From NCBI GenBank assembly GCA_963920765.1, contig OY987246.1:18038868-18102867 (forward strand): a DNA stretch of 64,000 nucleotides. The letters run 5' to 3'. The position numbers and the translations under genes were made by a program. The notes beneath the pieces were generated by a model. That model was not told the DNA's origin. It ran no database searches and saw nothing but the letters and a program-made list of their open reading frames with translations. Positions 32,501-43,546 of the stretch are shown here, piece after piece; the first letter of the stretch is position 1, and each line of letters opens with the position of its first letter. This DNA comes from Ulota crispa. Lineage: Eukaryota; Streptophyta; Bryopsida; Orthotrichales; Orthotrichaceae.

Positions 32501-35393
32501 TGACTCTGGCTGTGTCTCTGGCTGTGTCTCTGGCTGTGTCTCTGGCTGTGGCTCTGGCTGTGACTCTGGCTGTAGCTCGGGCTTAGGCTCTGACTGTGAC
32601 TCGGGTTTAGGCTCTGGCTGAGATTCGGGCTTAGGCTCTGGCTGTGACTCGGTCTTAGGCTCTGTCTCCATGGGTTGAGGTTCACTGAGATCTGTCACTG
32701 AAGGTGCACTGGAGGCATTTTCTTCTCCAGCAACAACGCTTCTAACCTCGCCTTTTGGAGAGTGTTCTGAAGAAACCGCGCCACTGTCGAGCACCTCAGC
32801 TGCTGCTGCTGCGACATCCTTTGCTGCTGAATCCACTGGTATTTTTTCATTGGATTCGTTGTCCTGCATGTCTTCGTCTTCTTCTGACGCATCCGGGCTG
32901 TGCTTCACAGGCAGTTCCTCCTCGTCCTCCAGCTCTATGTCCTCTTTCGTCAACGTTGTTTCAGAGTGCTGTTGAGCAGACTCTGCCTGGTCTCCGCCAG
33001 GTTGCAGCCCCGCACGAAGCTCACGACAGCAGGTTAAGCACAGGTCGTAAGTGCAATCACAAGGCGGAGTGCCACCATCGCAGCTTCGAAAGTAGTCTAC
33101 TATGGATGTACTGCAATTATCACTGCCACAATGGTACCACAAAGCCTCAGTCACAATACATATCCACTAAGACAAACTCATATTGTTTGTTAAATGAACC
33201 AAACTTATAAGATGAAGGCATATACAGTGGTGCTTGGTTGACGTCAACCTTTGTAATAGCAGCGATTGAATAAGATCAAAGGCCCACTCCCCTTTTGCCA
33301 AAGCATATATTATGAGCTTGGTTTGGTTAAGGTCAAGTGCTTGCATATGGTCAACGTTTTCTTTTCATCAATTCCCATTTTGACTCATCAGTTAGAAAGG
33401 CATTTAGTTAGTGTACCAAAAACATGGGTGGGAAAGCACTTCCAAAGTTGCAACCACTAGATCTAGGAAAAGTAATGCAAATGGAGTGTTTATTTATGAT
33501 CAATGCTTGGATAAAGTCAACATTATTTTCTAGCCCGAAGTGTTGACCTTATCCAAACACCACTTTACCTCATTTTTCCTAATGACACATTGTGATAGAT
33601 TCTGTACATCTATAAACTGTAAGAGACTCATCAAGCTGCCATAGATGTAATACCAGTATATCCGCTCATCCATGAACACGTTTGCAGTTTCAACTGTGAT
33701 GTCTTCTGTTCCTGCATGCGAAAACCAAATCGAATCAGTGCTTGCACAAGATGCTTTGGCTCAACACATAGTAACGAACCTTTTCAAGAGGAGACCATTA
33801 GCAACATGAATACGAGTAAACGTTACGTAGAAGTATACACTTGGAAAAGTAGTGAATATGACAACGTATAAAGGTGAAGAGTCATAACCTGCCCACAGTT
33901 GTATCCACTGCATGTGCAAAAACTGTGAAAATTTCATAAGTAATGTGAATTTTAGGGTGAGAATCCTTCTCAACAAGACCTATATTTAAAAAGTCCTATT
34001 CTACTAAGAGAGACCACTCAAAAACTCTCTTATATCAATTTACAAAAAAGGGTTAAAGTTATTGAACTGATACCTTGAATTTTGCGCTCAATTTCCAACT
34101 CATCGTTCTGCTCTTGCTCAATTTGCTTCAAAACGGGGAGAACCTCAGCAAGAATATGCTTGAAACATTCAGTCTTCTCAGCCTCTGATTTTTCCACCAC
34201 CACCTTCTTCGGCCCACTGGTTCGGAGACATGCCTTGCAGTTGCAATTCCCGTTGCAAAAAGGGCACTTTTTAGAGACATCAGCTTCGGTCAAGCGTGGG
34301 TACCTATAACCAAACCCAACACCTCAAACCGCTATTAAACCAAAGTCTCATACTCAAATGCAAAAATCCAAACAAAACGAAGCACATCACAGCACGGAAG
34401 CAAAAAAAAAACACAAAAAAGTATGAGTTTCAGCATATACCAAGCCTTGATACAAGGCGCGCAATATCGCTTGGAATCACAGTTGGTGCAAAACACAACC
34501 CGGTCTTTATCATTTCGTTGACACTGATGACACATCCTGCTCTTTCCAGACCGATTCTCATCTTTTTCTGTGACCTTCGACTTACCCTGTAGCCACCACA
34601 AACTACTGAGCTCTCACACACAAAAAGCATCAATAGCCAATCAAAGATACTCAAAGCACTTTGCAGGTCCTGACACAAAACTACAATATTTTGAGACTAG
34701 AATTTTCACCTCTCTGAGGCGTTTGCCTTTGGTGGTGACCTGTTTCTCAAAGCTCTCATCAGAGTCTTCATCACTTTTCACTTTTCGAGGGCGAACCTCT
34801 GCAACCACCTTGATACTTTTCTGAGAACCATTGAGCTTGCCATTGTTGATACTGGTTTCCTTCTTGTACACTTTCAGCGGTTTCTTTTCACGGCTTTCTT
34901 CCACCTCTCTTTTCTCAGCTTTTCGTGGAGTATCCTTTCTCTTAACCCCCTCCTCTTTGCCATTCAAGTGCATGAACTTTTCCTTGCTCTCACCGAGTGT
35001 TAATTCACCAGAGATGGTTTTCCGGCGATGCATAACTGCAACGCCATCTTTGGTAGGAATGCTTGCATGCTGCAACTTAGGCGTCCGCTTGCGTAGACTC
35101 CGTGCCACGTCCTCACCGCCAGCGTCGTCTGACTCGGCATTAGTACTCCTGCGAAGCTTTTTCTTCTCCGGAGGTGCAATATCCGACGTGGAATGCCGCC
35201 TTTTCGGTGCTGCTTTGGACGCTCCCCCGCCACCGTTCACCGACTTTGCATGGCTCTCGCAAAACCGGTTCCCTTCCACTCTCGGGTTCTTGCATCGCCA
35301 CACCTTGCCGTCGTTCCTTGTGCACCTCGTGTCACCGGCTTGGTCTGGATTCCTTTGCGCCTGCAACACCTCCGGGCTCTTGTTGTCCGCCAT
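29533..35393 (-). CDS. JMJ25: JmjC histone demethylase, KDM3/JMJ25 (IBM1) group, twelve coding exons
   Basis: Exons (minus strand): 35393-34710, 34586-34441, 34303-34074, 33711-33654, 33122-31775, 31661-31332, 31229-30813, 30497-30425, 30231-30146, 30033-29914, 29805-29744, 29605-29533; every junction is GT-AG and in phase, giving 1208 aa. Domains: a WRC motif (C24-x9-C34-x10-C45-x2-H48), a basic region with likely nuclear signals (about 60-225), RING-like zinc fingers (about 247-305), a second Cys cluster from C373, an acidic/PE-repeat linker (about 430-590), the conserved [11 protein letters not shown] block (672-682) and JmjC (about 768-1180). Fe(II) ligands H926 and D928 (HCD) and H1118 (GCPHQVRN) are present, so it should be active. 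The family removes H3K9 methylation in the nucleus and protects genes from silencing. Introns are short (102-531 bp). The exon 5 start at 33122 was chosen because it restores [10 protein letters not shown]. The exact orthologue (JMJ25 versus IBM1) cannot be told. Confidence 0.93.
32489..32665 (-). repeat. Coding minisatellite: PE(S/P)Q-repeat linker of the JmjC protein
   Basis: Residues about 526-584 are repeats of SQPEPKPE then TQPE units, encoded by hexamer/12-mer repeats (GGCTGTGTCTCT in a row near 32510-32545 on the + strand). Low complexity, probably a disordered spacer between the zinc fingers and the catalytic half; likely length-variable. Confidence 0.8.
33223..33567. mobile_element. 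Family I MITE in intron 4 of the JmjC gene
   Basis: Ends TACAGTGGTGCTTGGTTGA and ATCCAAACACCACTTTA, inverted; related to 19667-19847. It accounts for most of the 531 bp intron, the longest in the gene. Confidence 0.65.
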
Positions 35394-35479
35394 TGCTGAA
35401 TCACTGGAGTTGCTGCATCTCCACTTTTTTCACCAACTTCTAACCCCGTCTCTGCATGTCATAGCACGTCACATGCATT

Positions 35480-36410
35480 AGTTCCTAAGTCTTCTTCAGC
35501 ATGGACTAATCACGTACTCCGAGATCATAACACCAAAACAAAACAGCAAAAAAGCAACACAAACCAGTTCTTCATTCTAATTGCTATTGGGATATATTGG
35601 ATATTAACAATTCCATGCTGTATCCAAGTAAAAAACCTACGGTATTATCCAAAGCAGTCCCAACTGAATCGGTATACTGAAACAATGTCATACAAAGAGC
35701 AAAGCTTGAGATATACAATCAATTCGACAGATTTCGACCATTCTGGGCTGGTCCCTCCATATATTATCCGATAGACTGACGACAGCTGTAATGTGGCGAA
35801 CGAAAAACAATGCCTTGCTATTGAGGTGTCTCGGGGATTAGCAACAAAGCTTAAAATACCATGCTGTATCACCTACGGTACTATCCAAAGTACTCCCAAC
35901 TGAATCGGTATACTGAAATAATGTCATACAAAGAGCAAAGCTTGAGATACACGAAAGAATTGGACTTAAGCTCGACGTAACTAATAGGTAGGGTGAGAAC
36001 GGCGAAGGCAAACAGAGAGAGTTGTGACTAGTAACTAGCAATCACCTAGTTACCCCTAAGTCTTCTTCAGCATGGACTAAATCACATACTCCGAGCTTAA
36101 AACCAAAACAAAACAACAAAAAAGCAGCACAACCCATTTCCTCAATCTAATTGCTATTGAGGTGTTTCGGAGATTAGCAACAAAGCTTAAAATACCATGC
36201 TAAACCTACTGTAATATCCAAAGCACTCCCAACTGAAACGACATACTGAAATAATGTCATACAAAGAGCAAAGCTTGAGTTACACAATCGATTGGACTTA
36301 AGCTCGAAGTAACGAATAGGTAGGGTGAGAACAGCGAAGGCAAACAGAGAGTTGTGACTACTAACTAGCGACCACCCAGTTACCCTAGTTTTCAAGGTCA
36401 CGTCCATCAT
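35480..36410. repeat. Tandem/segmental repeats upstream of the JmjC gene
   Basis: GTCTTCTTCAGCATGGACTA occurs at 35491 and 36060; CAAAGCTTAAAATACCATGC at 35845 and 36180; the block CCCAACTGAA.CG.TATACTGAAA..AATGTCATACAAAGAGCAAAG three times (about 35657, 35896, 36227). This is two to three rounds of duplication in the presumed promoter. Open frames here are shadows of the repeat. Confidence 0.7.
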
Positions 36411-36775
36411 GATGTGACTATTTTTAGAGGCAACAGTACTCTCTATTCTCTACCATACCCTAGGCATTGATTGCAAAAAAGCAAGTACAGAGAAAGTAAG
36501 CAAACTTATTTGCAAATACCGTCAACGATACAAACATGTGAACTAAGTATGTGAAACTCATGCAAAGTTGCAAACGCAAGTAGTAGCGCAGGTATATACA
36601 GTTTGAATGACTCTAAATTCTGGGTATTGTTCTGTCCAAGGCGACATCAAAGGTGAATCTCCGAAAATGTTGACCTAAAAGCACCTTGGTTGTTACGTAA
36701 GCAAAACTGGAATATTGGCTGAGTCAATAGCTGTACTCAGGATATGCTCCCAAATAACCCCAACCCTGTAAACCC

Positions 36776-36799
36776 TTCTCTCTCTCTCTCTCTCTCTCT
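36776..36799. repeat. (CT)n microsatellite
   Basis: About twelve CT units in the region upstream of the JmjC gene; such tracts are common near plant promoters. Confidence 0.8.
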
Positions 36800-38459
36800 T
36801 CAAAAACTAGAAAAAAAAGCGGGATTGCGGAAGTGAAGGACTGCCAATTAACCCTGGCACTTAGATACCTTTCCCGCCATAACGATAACCCAACATCCAG
36901 TACTGCGCCTCGGTTGTAACGCCAAGCCAGTTCACTTCACTCTATGAAGTGAAAAAAGGTTGCTTGAGAATGAAGAAAGCGAAAAAGCATTGACAACTGG
37001 GCAATTTGCTGCCACAGACAGAATCGCTAACTAAGCATGGGCAAAAAAAAACTTTTTGAGATTGATTGCATACGAAAAAGCAAGCCGTGGAAAACACCAC
37101 AAGAGGACGGTGGGGTTTGAATTTTTCCCTGGACTGAGCTAGAGTTCTCCGACATTGTTTCATTGCCCAAAAGCTCGAGGAGAGAGAGAGAGAACACTAC
37201 ATAACCGACAGAAAAAAACAACAGAGGATGCACTGCAGACCGAACGCCCCTCGCCTCTGCTAAGGTGCGGGCCAAACTCCACCTTGGAAAGGGGGAAACT
37301 CAACACGCAGTAGTACAAACAAAACAGCAAAAAAAGTGAAGATACTGAAGAGCCGGCTGGCAGCAACTCACACGCCACCCCCGTCTCGCAGCTCTCTCTT
37401 GCTGCCTAGCAAATTCAAACCACGCCTGAAGCATTTACCCCCAAAGCACGAACCCCTCTTCCCACTCTGTCTCACGTCTGTCTGTTTGTCTGTCTGTCTA
37501 TGTCTGTAATCCTCCTCGGACAATCCGCCACAAACGCCACCAAACCGAACAAGCAATTTCGAAACGGCAAACGCTCTCTCGCACAATAACAACACCAACC
37601 AAAACAAACCAGCTCTTTGTCGTAAACTCGGAGTGTATTTTTCTGACCTCAAACCCCAGTTTCTTCTGCAATCCTAATCCCATTCACTTGCGTTGCTTGC
37701 TTTGCTTGCCTTGCTACCTTGGTGACTTGCTTTGCGTTGCGTTGCTTTGCTTTTGCATGCGCTTCCTCTGTCGTGACAACTCAGTCTCCTGCCTACCTCC
37801 TACTACTACTACCCCCTTTCCAATGCACTACCCCCTTTCCAATGCACTACCCCCTTTCCAATGCACTACCCCTTTCCAATGCACTGCCCGCTTGGTAATC
37901 ATCAATCAAGCCACTCCCCACAACTGACTACTCTAAGCTTACTACGGTACCAAGGACACAAATCCAGAGCTGCTTTGGAAATCGCTCCCGCACGGCACCG
38001 CACGACACATCACAGGTAGAGCCAGACAGACAGAGGGAGAGAGATCCACAGGTGGTGAAATGGGCTTGGGGAAGAGTTCTGTTTGGTTTGGTTTGGTTGT
38101 TCGGGTTTGTCTGTTTTTTTTTTTGTTGTCCGGGTTCCAAGCAAGGTCACCTTTATCGAAAGTGGGAAAAAACCTGAGTTTGTGCACTGAATGTTGCTGA
38201 GTGTGCTTTGACGATGTGATGATGTGACTCCTCCGGAAGAGAAGGGAAGGGAACTGAAGGCTCCTTTGTTTCCGTCTTGGTCTCCGTCCCTCCCACCAAC
38301 CCCGTCAGTCCGTCCGTCAGTCGGTCGTATGCGGCGACCCCTGTAGCGGCTGACAACCCCCACACAGCCCCCCACACAGCCCCACACACAAACCCATGCT
38401 CTTCCTGCAATTGCATTTCTTCTCCATGGTCAGCGATCCTTTCTCCCCTTTTCTATAAC
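36800..38459. other. Less AT-rich upstream region of the JmjC gene, no coding exon identified
   Basis: Contains GTCT/GTTT simple repeats (37480-37505), TG-rich tracts (38080-38125) and CA-rich tracts (38355-38390). It may hold a distal 5' UTR exon or promoter of the minus-strand gene, or a bidirectional promoter. Open frames on both strands show only low-complexity products. Confidence 0.35.
37808..37882. repeat. 19-bp tandem array (x4)
   Basis: Three copies of ACTACCCCCTTTCCAATGC and a fourth one base shorter. Confidence 0.9.
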
Positions 38460-38696
38460 TTAACCCCTGAGCGCCCAGAGTTATTATAAGATTTAGCAGA
38501 AAATGGGGGTTTAATGGCCACCACAGTTTGGAAAATTACATTTAGAAAAAGTGATCGCAAGATACGAAAAAGGACTACCTTCTTTGCTAATGGAGACCAG
38601 CCATGATTGTTTTCACTGTACAAATTAAGAGAAAAAGTGCGATAAATTTGTGGGCCCCATTGACAATATAATGTTGACTAGGTGCTCAAGGGTTAA
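38460..38696. mobile_element. Short TTAA-flanked piggyBac-like MITE (237 bp)
   Basis: Ends TTAACCCCTGAGCGCCC and GGTGCTCAAGGGTTAA. Same subfamily as 19992-20240 and 60178-60523; the interior shares little with them. Confidence 0.65.
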
Positions 38697-38821
38697 AAGC
38701 CTATTTTTTTTAATCTGCTTTATTTAATCATGCTTGTTTCCGAGGTTTTGCCTAGCCTAGCATATCCTTACCACTGTTTATTGCATTTAGATCGTTGCCC
38801 CCACAATGATTTCTTAACATT

Positions 38822-39988
38822 GGGGTGTCAAACCTCAGTGTTTTTCACCCCATAACTCTGGATGACTTCACCCCATAACTTCGGGTGACTTTACCTCATA
38901 AATCAATGAATTTCACCAGTTGTCAAGTCTAATAACTCTATCAAGCACCTCTAGAGGTGTCTCATAACTCAAATGAGTTATATCCCCTTCTACAAGAAGT
39001 TATCGAGTGATCTCATAGGGCTACCTCTCTTCCAACAAGGTGACCTAGTTCAACAGTTGCTTGTCAACAAGCGTATAAGGAACTTCCTTATGTTCGATTA
39101 ATATGGAGTTGCAAGTTATATATGGAGTGTACAAGGACATTGCATTGGTCCAGATACACTCCATATATAACATGCAATTCCATATTGATCAAATATGGGG
39201 TTGAAGGGCCTCCTTTACTTGCTTAATGAGCACACATTGGGTTGTGACAAGTAGGGCATGATTGCATGTGGGTTGGGGAGTACGATGATGGGATAGAAAA
39301 GAAGGGAAGGAGTTATGCAAGGAAGCAACCACAATTATCAAGTGGTTTGGTTTGTGAAACTTTGTGAAGGGTGACAACTCTGTGAGTTGCTATACAAGCA
39401 ACCACCCAATAACTTTGTGTAAATTTCAAGATTAGAGTTATCTGAAAAGCAAAGGTTTGGCACCTCCTAATTAAAGGGGTGTCATCCCTTTGATTTCTAG
39501 ATAACTTTATCTTGAAATTCACATGGAATTCACATGGAATTCACATGGAGATATCAGGTTGTTGCTCATGTTGCAGCACACAGAGTTGTCACCCTCATAG
39601 AGTTTCAAAAACTACTTGATAACTTTGGTCAATTCTCTGCATAACTCCTTCCCCTCTTCCCTATCCCATCATCTTGCTCCCCAATCCACACGCAATCATG
39701 TCCTACTCGTCACAATACAACAGGCTCATTCAACAAGTCATGGAAGCACTTTTCTATGCGCTTGTGAACAAGCAGTTATCAAACTAAGTCATCTTGCTGG
39801 AAGAAAGGAACTCCTTTGAGATCACCTGATAACTTTCTATAAGTAGAATCATAACTTCTTTTAAGTTATGGGGCACCTCTCGAGGTGTATTAAGAGGTAT
39901 TTGACCTGATAACTTGCAAAAACTATTGAGCTATGGGGTGAAGTCACTTGGGGTTATTAGATGAAAATCGCTAAGGTTTGACACCCTT
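38822..39988. mobile_element. Complete ~1.17-kb foldback element (family Q)
   Basis: The right half is an inverted copy of the left half almost end to end: GGGGTGTCAAACCTCAGTG pairs with the inverted CGCTAAGGTTTGACACCC, CACCTCTAGAGGTGTC with CACCTCTCGAGGTG, GGGATAGAAAAGAAGGGAAG with CTTCCCCTCTTCCCTATCCC, and the centre lies near 39470. A smaller hairpin (39102-39185, TATATGGAGTGTA / CACTCCATATA) is embedded in the left half. No transposase is present. Confidence 0.75.
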
Positions 39989-40084
39989 ATTTTAAATACA
40001 TATGTAATATATTGTAGTAATTTTCATCAACAATAAACAAATTTTCAAGGGCTTGGCAACAACAACAAAGCTGCAAAAAGACAA

Positions 40085-40250
40085 ACTAGTAGCAATTAGG
40101 TCATGAACTAAGTGAAATTCAAATATCTAAAGAGTTGAATATGTCTTCAAGTGGCCAAGCAACAAGTCATGACGTAACTTTCCAAGATAAGACAACCTCA
40201 ATGTTTAGGCAACCCATATGCAATATTCAATGTAGAAGAAAACATTGTTT
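40085..40250. repeat. Dispersed repeat F
   Basis: Uninterrupted F copy: AAATATCTAAAGAGTTGAAT, AAGTGGCCAAGCAACAAGTC, ATGACGTAACTTTC. Shows the order broken at 11950-12360. Confidence 0.55.
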
Positions 40251-40256
40251 TAACAC

Positions 40257-40400
40257 ATTATTCATTTAAATTGGGAAAAAGTAACATTTTGGGACTTTTG
40301 GATTTAATGTTTTTTGAAGAGTATTCAATGGATACTCTTCAAAAAATATTAAATCCAAAGTCCTAAAATGTTACTTTTCCCAATTTAATGAATAACAAGT
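40257..40400. mobile_element. Minimal B-type hairpin element
   Basis: Arms of about 65 bp almost fully complementary around a loop of about 5 bp (CAATG near 40327): TTATTCATTTAAATTGGG and CCCAATTTAATGAATAA at the ends, GTAACATTTTGGGACTTT / AAAGTCCTAAAATGTTAC inside. It resembles a B element reduced to its two ends. Confidence 0.75.
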
Positions 40401-40741
40401 TTTTTACTAGTACAAAGCAGCAATCTGAGCATGTGTTTGGGAGGAGCCGCTTTGCTCACTAGTAAAAACAAAATCTTTGTGTAGTTGATACTCTAAGATA
40501 ATTGCATGTTGTGGGAAAAACAAAAACAAGCCGGCATGTTTTCTTTTTCCATAATTTGTAACATGATTTCCTTTCCATTTACCACCAAGTTATTATAATC
40601 AGGGAACTGATAAAGTAACAGCCCCATGCTATTAATGCAACACCTCAGTGTAGGCACTTGATTTTTGTGAATGTAGCGCCCATAACATGCACATTGATTT
40701 TCATTTTTTTTAGCCAAAAAAACACAAAAGCTAGATGGAGA

Positions 40742-42605
40742 TTAACCCCTAAAGTCCAAAGCTAAGTTATTCACCAAAATTGCTCCAAAATCGTCATTCT
40801 TAGCATAAGAATCAAATTTTAGATTTATTTTTTGACAAATGTAGTTGTAAGATCTCGTACTAAACTAGTATCAACAAATACAAAAAAAATCAGAAATTTT
40901 CATCATGTGGGTGGTAAGATATTTGAGTTTGAATTGACAAAAATCCATTTTTTGTCCCTACAAAAATCCAGGTAACTACACATAATAAGGTCATATTTGT
41001 ATGAATTTTTTTCCAAAATACTTGTAATTCTTTGGGTTTGTTCTTCAAAGAAAGTTGAGTACACACTTGAAAACTTTCAAATCATTTGGAACTATACAAC
41101 ACATGAGAAAAAGATAATAAGTAAAAAAAAGTAGAGAATGATTCAAACCACTAAATTGTTAAGAACTAGGTAATTTTCCAAATGAAAATTTCCAATTTCA
41201 ATGGTTGCAATGTTGCAATAAACAATCTACATCTTTTGGATTTGTTTTATTTCTAAAATATTGAAAATTGAGTAAATTAACCCCTAAAGGCCCAAGCCCT
41301 TTTTTCTGTGAAAGTCACTCAAAATGCCATTTTTGGGGGAATGAGTAGAAAAGTAGGAAAACATGTTTTTTGGAAAATTCAACCGTATGATCTTGCCCTA
41401 GACTATGGCAGGTACTTGTGGAAAAAAAATCAGTTCATTCTAAATATATAAGAGTGAGATATTCACATCTAAAGTCAAAAAAAAGTTTTTTTCCGTGCTG
41501 CCCAAAAAATTCAGAAGCCTTCAATCTCTCCTATATCAAAAAATTTGCTCTACGCAAAGTTGAAGTTTATTTTTCCCATGTAGAAGACCAAGTTAGGTAA
41601 GTGTGGGAGAATTTTCAAATGAATTGGAGGAGTGATACATACTTTGTAAAATCTTGCAATGCCAGAAGGCCATGAAATTTGCATAAACACTAGGCAAAAT
41701 TGAAGGATTTATGTAAAATTGAGAAATCTGAATAACTTTGATCTAGATGGTGAAAACCAAGGAATCTTAGTCTACTACAATTTGGAAAAAAAAAAAAGTC
41801 AAAAAAAAACTAAAGGACCAAATTTTACATGGGGCAAAAGGAATGGAGGTTTGGGAATCCCATACCTACCCGCAAACCAAAACTTCTCACACATAACTCA
41901 AAATTGAATGATTCAAAGCTTCCCACATTTGTAAAAATCTAAAGAATCGATTTCAAATTTTTAATTTTGAAAAATGAAATTTGTAAAGAAGTTTATTGAG
42001 CTGCCTAGACAGCCTACACTCCCCTGTTGTTCAGAAATTCATGCATAACTTATTCAATAAATGTCGAAATGAAGAAAAAATTAGATGTGCATGTACATCT
42101 TTGAATTCCCCACCATCATCAAAAGTTTCAAAAAAATTATAAAAACTGGTTTGGTCACAGGTACATGCCCGAGGTCCATTTGTCCCCCAAGGGGACACTT
42201 GGGCCTTTAGGGGTTAATGGACTTCAAAGTTTATTTTAGAGTAGAGAATCCATAACTGCTCGCAAACAAAACCTCCTCATAACTTTCATCTCATTGATCA
42301 AAATGGAATGATTCAAAGCTTCCTATGTATATATAAATCTAAAGAACCAATTTCAAAAAAAGAAATCAAAAAATGTAATTTTTAGAAGAGTTTTCTAGCT
42401 GCCTAATAAGCAAAGCAAACTTCATATCACGCAATAACTTTTGAACCATGTAGTCAAAACCTATAAAAAAATTTGGGCCTTAAAGCTACTCCTTGGACAC
42501 ATCATGTGTGAAAATATCAAAGTAAAAAAATGAAAAGCCCATTTGTAGTGAGTTGCCCAAAAACGGTATGATGCCAAAAAACAATGTTAAGGGCTTAGGG
42601 GTTAA
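40742..42605. mobile_element. Long TTAA-flanked piggyBac-like element, split by a second member of its family
   Basis: Ends TTAACCCCTAAAGTCC and GGGCTTAGGGGTTAA. Without 41277-42217 it is about 0.92 kb and collinear with 53196-54114 (ACTTCAAAGTTTATTTTAGA, AACTTTCATCTCATTGATC). No transposase frame is visible. Confidence 0.65.
41277..42217. mobile_element. Long TTAA-flanked piggyBac-like element (941 bp), inner copy
   Basis: Ends TTAACCCCTAAAGGCCCAAG and CTTGGGCCTTTAGGGGTTAA: 20 bp inverted termini with TTAA at each edge. The corresponding place in 53196-54114 reads GCAAAATAAAGGACTTC without an insert, consistent with insertion at one TTAA-like site. Confidence 0.75.
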
Positions 42606-42913
42606 ACAAATAGAAATGGGTCTTTTGGCCCAATTGCACAAAATCAAAATCTTGCAAAAATCTAACAAGCCACACATGCAACTTTTGTGCCACCAAATCT
42701 AAAAAGCAAGTGCATTTCCATCATGGTAAAGGGCACCTTCCTTGACGTAAAACCTTACGTTTGCTCTTTATACCACTTGTTTAAGATATTGCAACAAAAT
42801 CAAGGTGTCTCGTCAACAATATGAGGGTTTTGTTTTAGCAATTCCCTATTATTATTAAATTTCAAAAGAATATGAGATAGTGCAATGGATGATGGTGAGT
42901 GCAGGATTTTGCA

Positions 42914-43542
42914 CTAAGGTAGGAGGCTTTGAAATCGTCCGGCACTAAAAACGTCCACCCTTCTCAAATGTACACCTTTTGTACATGATGTGTTTTTTAT
43001 AGACTTCAACAATGTACAAGTAGAGTACATTTGAGGAGGTGAACAGTTTTACAGCCCTATGCCACTTCAACTTCAAAATTTCATAATTAATTCCACAAAA
43101 CTCAAAAAATATGAAACAACTTGAGTTAAGATAGGAGCACCCATAAACGTCAAACTAAGGGTTTTGAACATGATGACTATTAATAAACAACTAGCAAATT
43201 ATAGGATCCTATTAGGAACAAATAAAAATGAGTTTGCACTATCCAATGTATTATTTGGATACTGTGAGAATAAGTTGTGAAATTTTAAAGAGCAAATTGC
43301 CATTGCACCCACACTTTTAAGATTTCATGTTCACATGTTGTACATCCTTGTCATTACATCTATTGATTTCCACAAATTTTCCAAGATTTCAGAGGTGACG
43401 GTTATGGGGACACTGACGCATATGGGTGTTCCTACCTTAGATGCAAATTCCTCTTGTCTTTCAAGAAAAAAAATTCAAAAAGTTTTACTACCCAAAAATC
43501 AGTTTTAGCTCTTAGATGGACGGTTTATGAGCCTCCTACCTC
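42914..43542. mobile_element. Family C MITE split by a nested A element
   Basis: Ends TAAGGTAGGAGGC and GAGCCTCCTACCTCA. Outside 43128-43438 it matches 12481-12806 (CACTTCAACTTCAAAATTTC, GCAAATTCCTCTTGTCTTTC). Confidence 0.7.
43128..43438. mobile_element. Family A MITE nested in C
   Basis: Reverse-oriented A copy, ends AAGATAGGAGCACCCATAAA and ATGGGTGTTCCTACCTT. Interior collinear with 25831-26150. TTA can be aligned on both sides but the duplication is ambiguous. Confidence 0.8.
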
Positions 43543-43546
43543 AAGC

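Noticed and set aside
33123-33154. ATG and in-frame codons upstream of exon 5 of the JmjC gene as an alternative start or exon edge
   Set aside because: The acceptor ending at 33123 restores the conserved [10 protein letters not shown] sequence in phase with exon 4; the upstream residues do not fit the family.
34831-35481. 216-codon + strand frame
   Set aside because: Antisense shadow of JmjC exon 1; low-complexity Ser/Leu-rich product.
37368-38416. Several overlapping minus-strand frames upstream of the JmjC gene
   Set aside because: Products are dominated by simple-sequence translation (for example RQTDKQTD) and no splice link to exon 1 could be shown.
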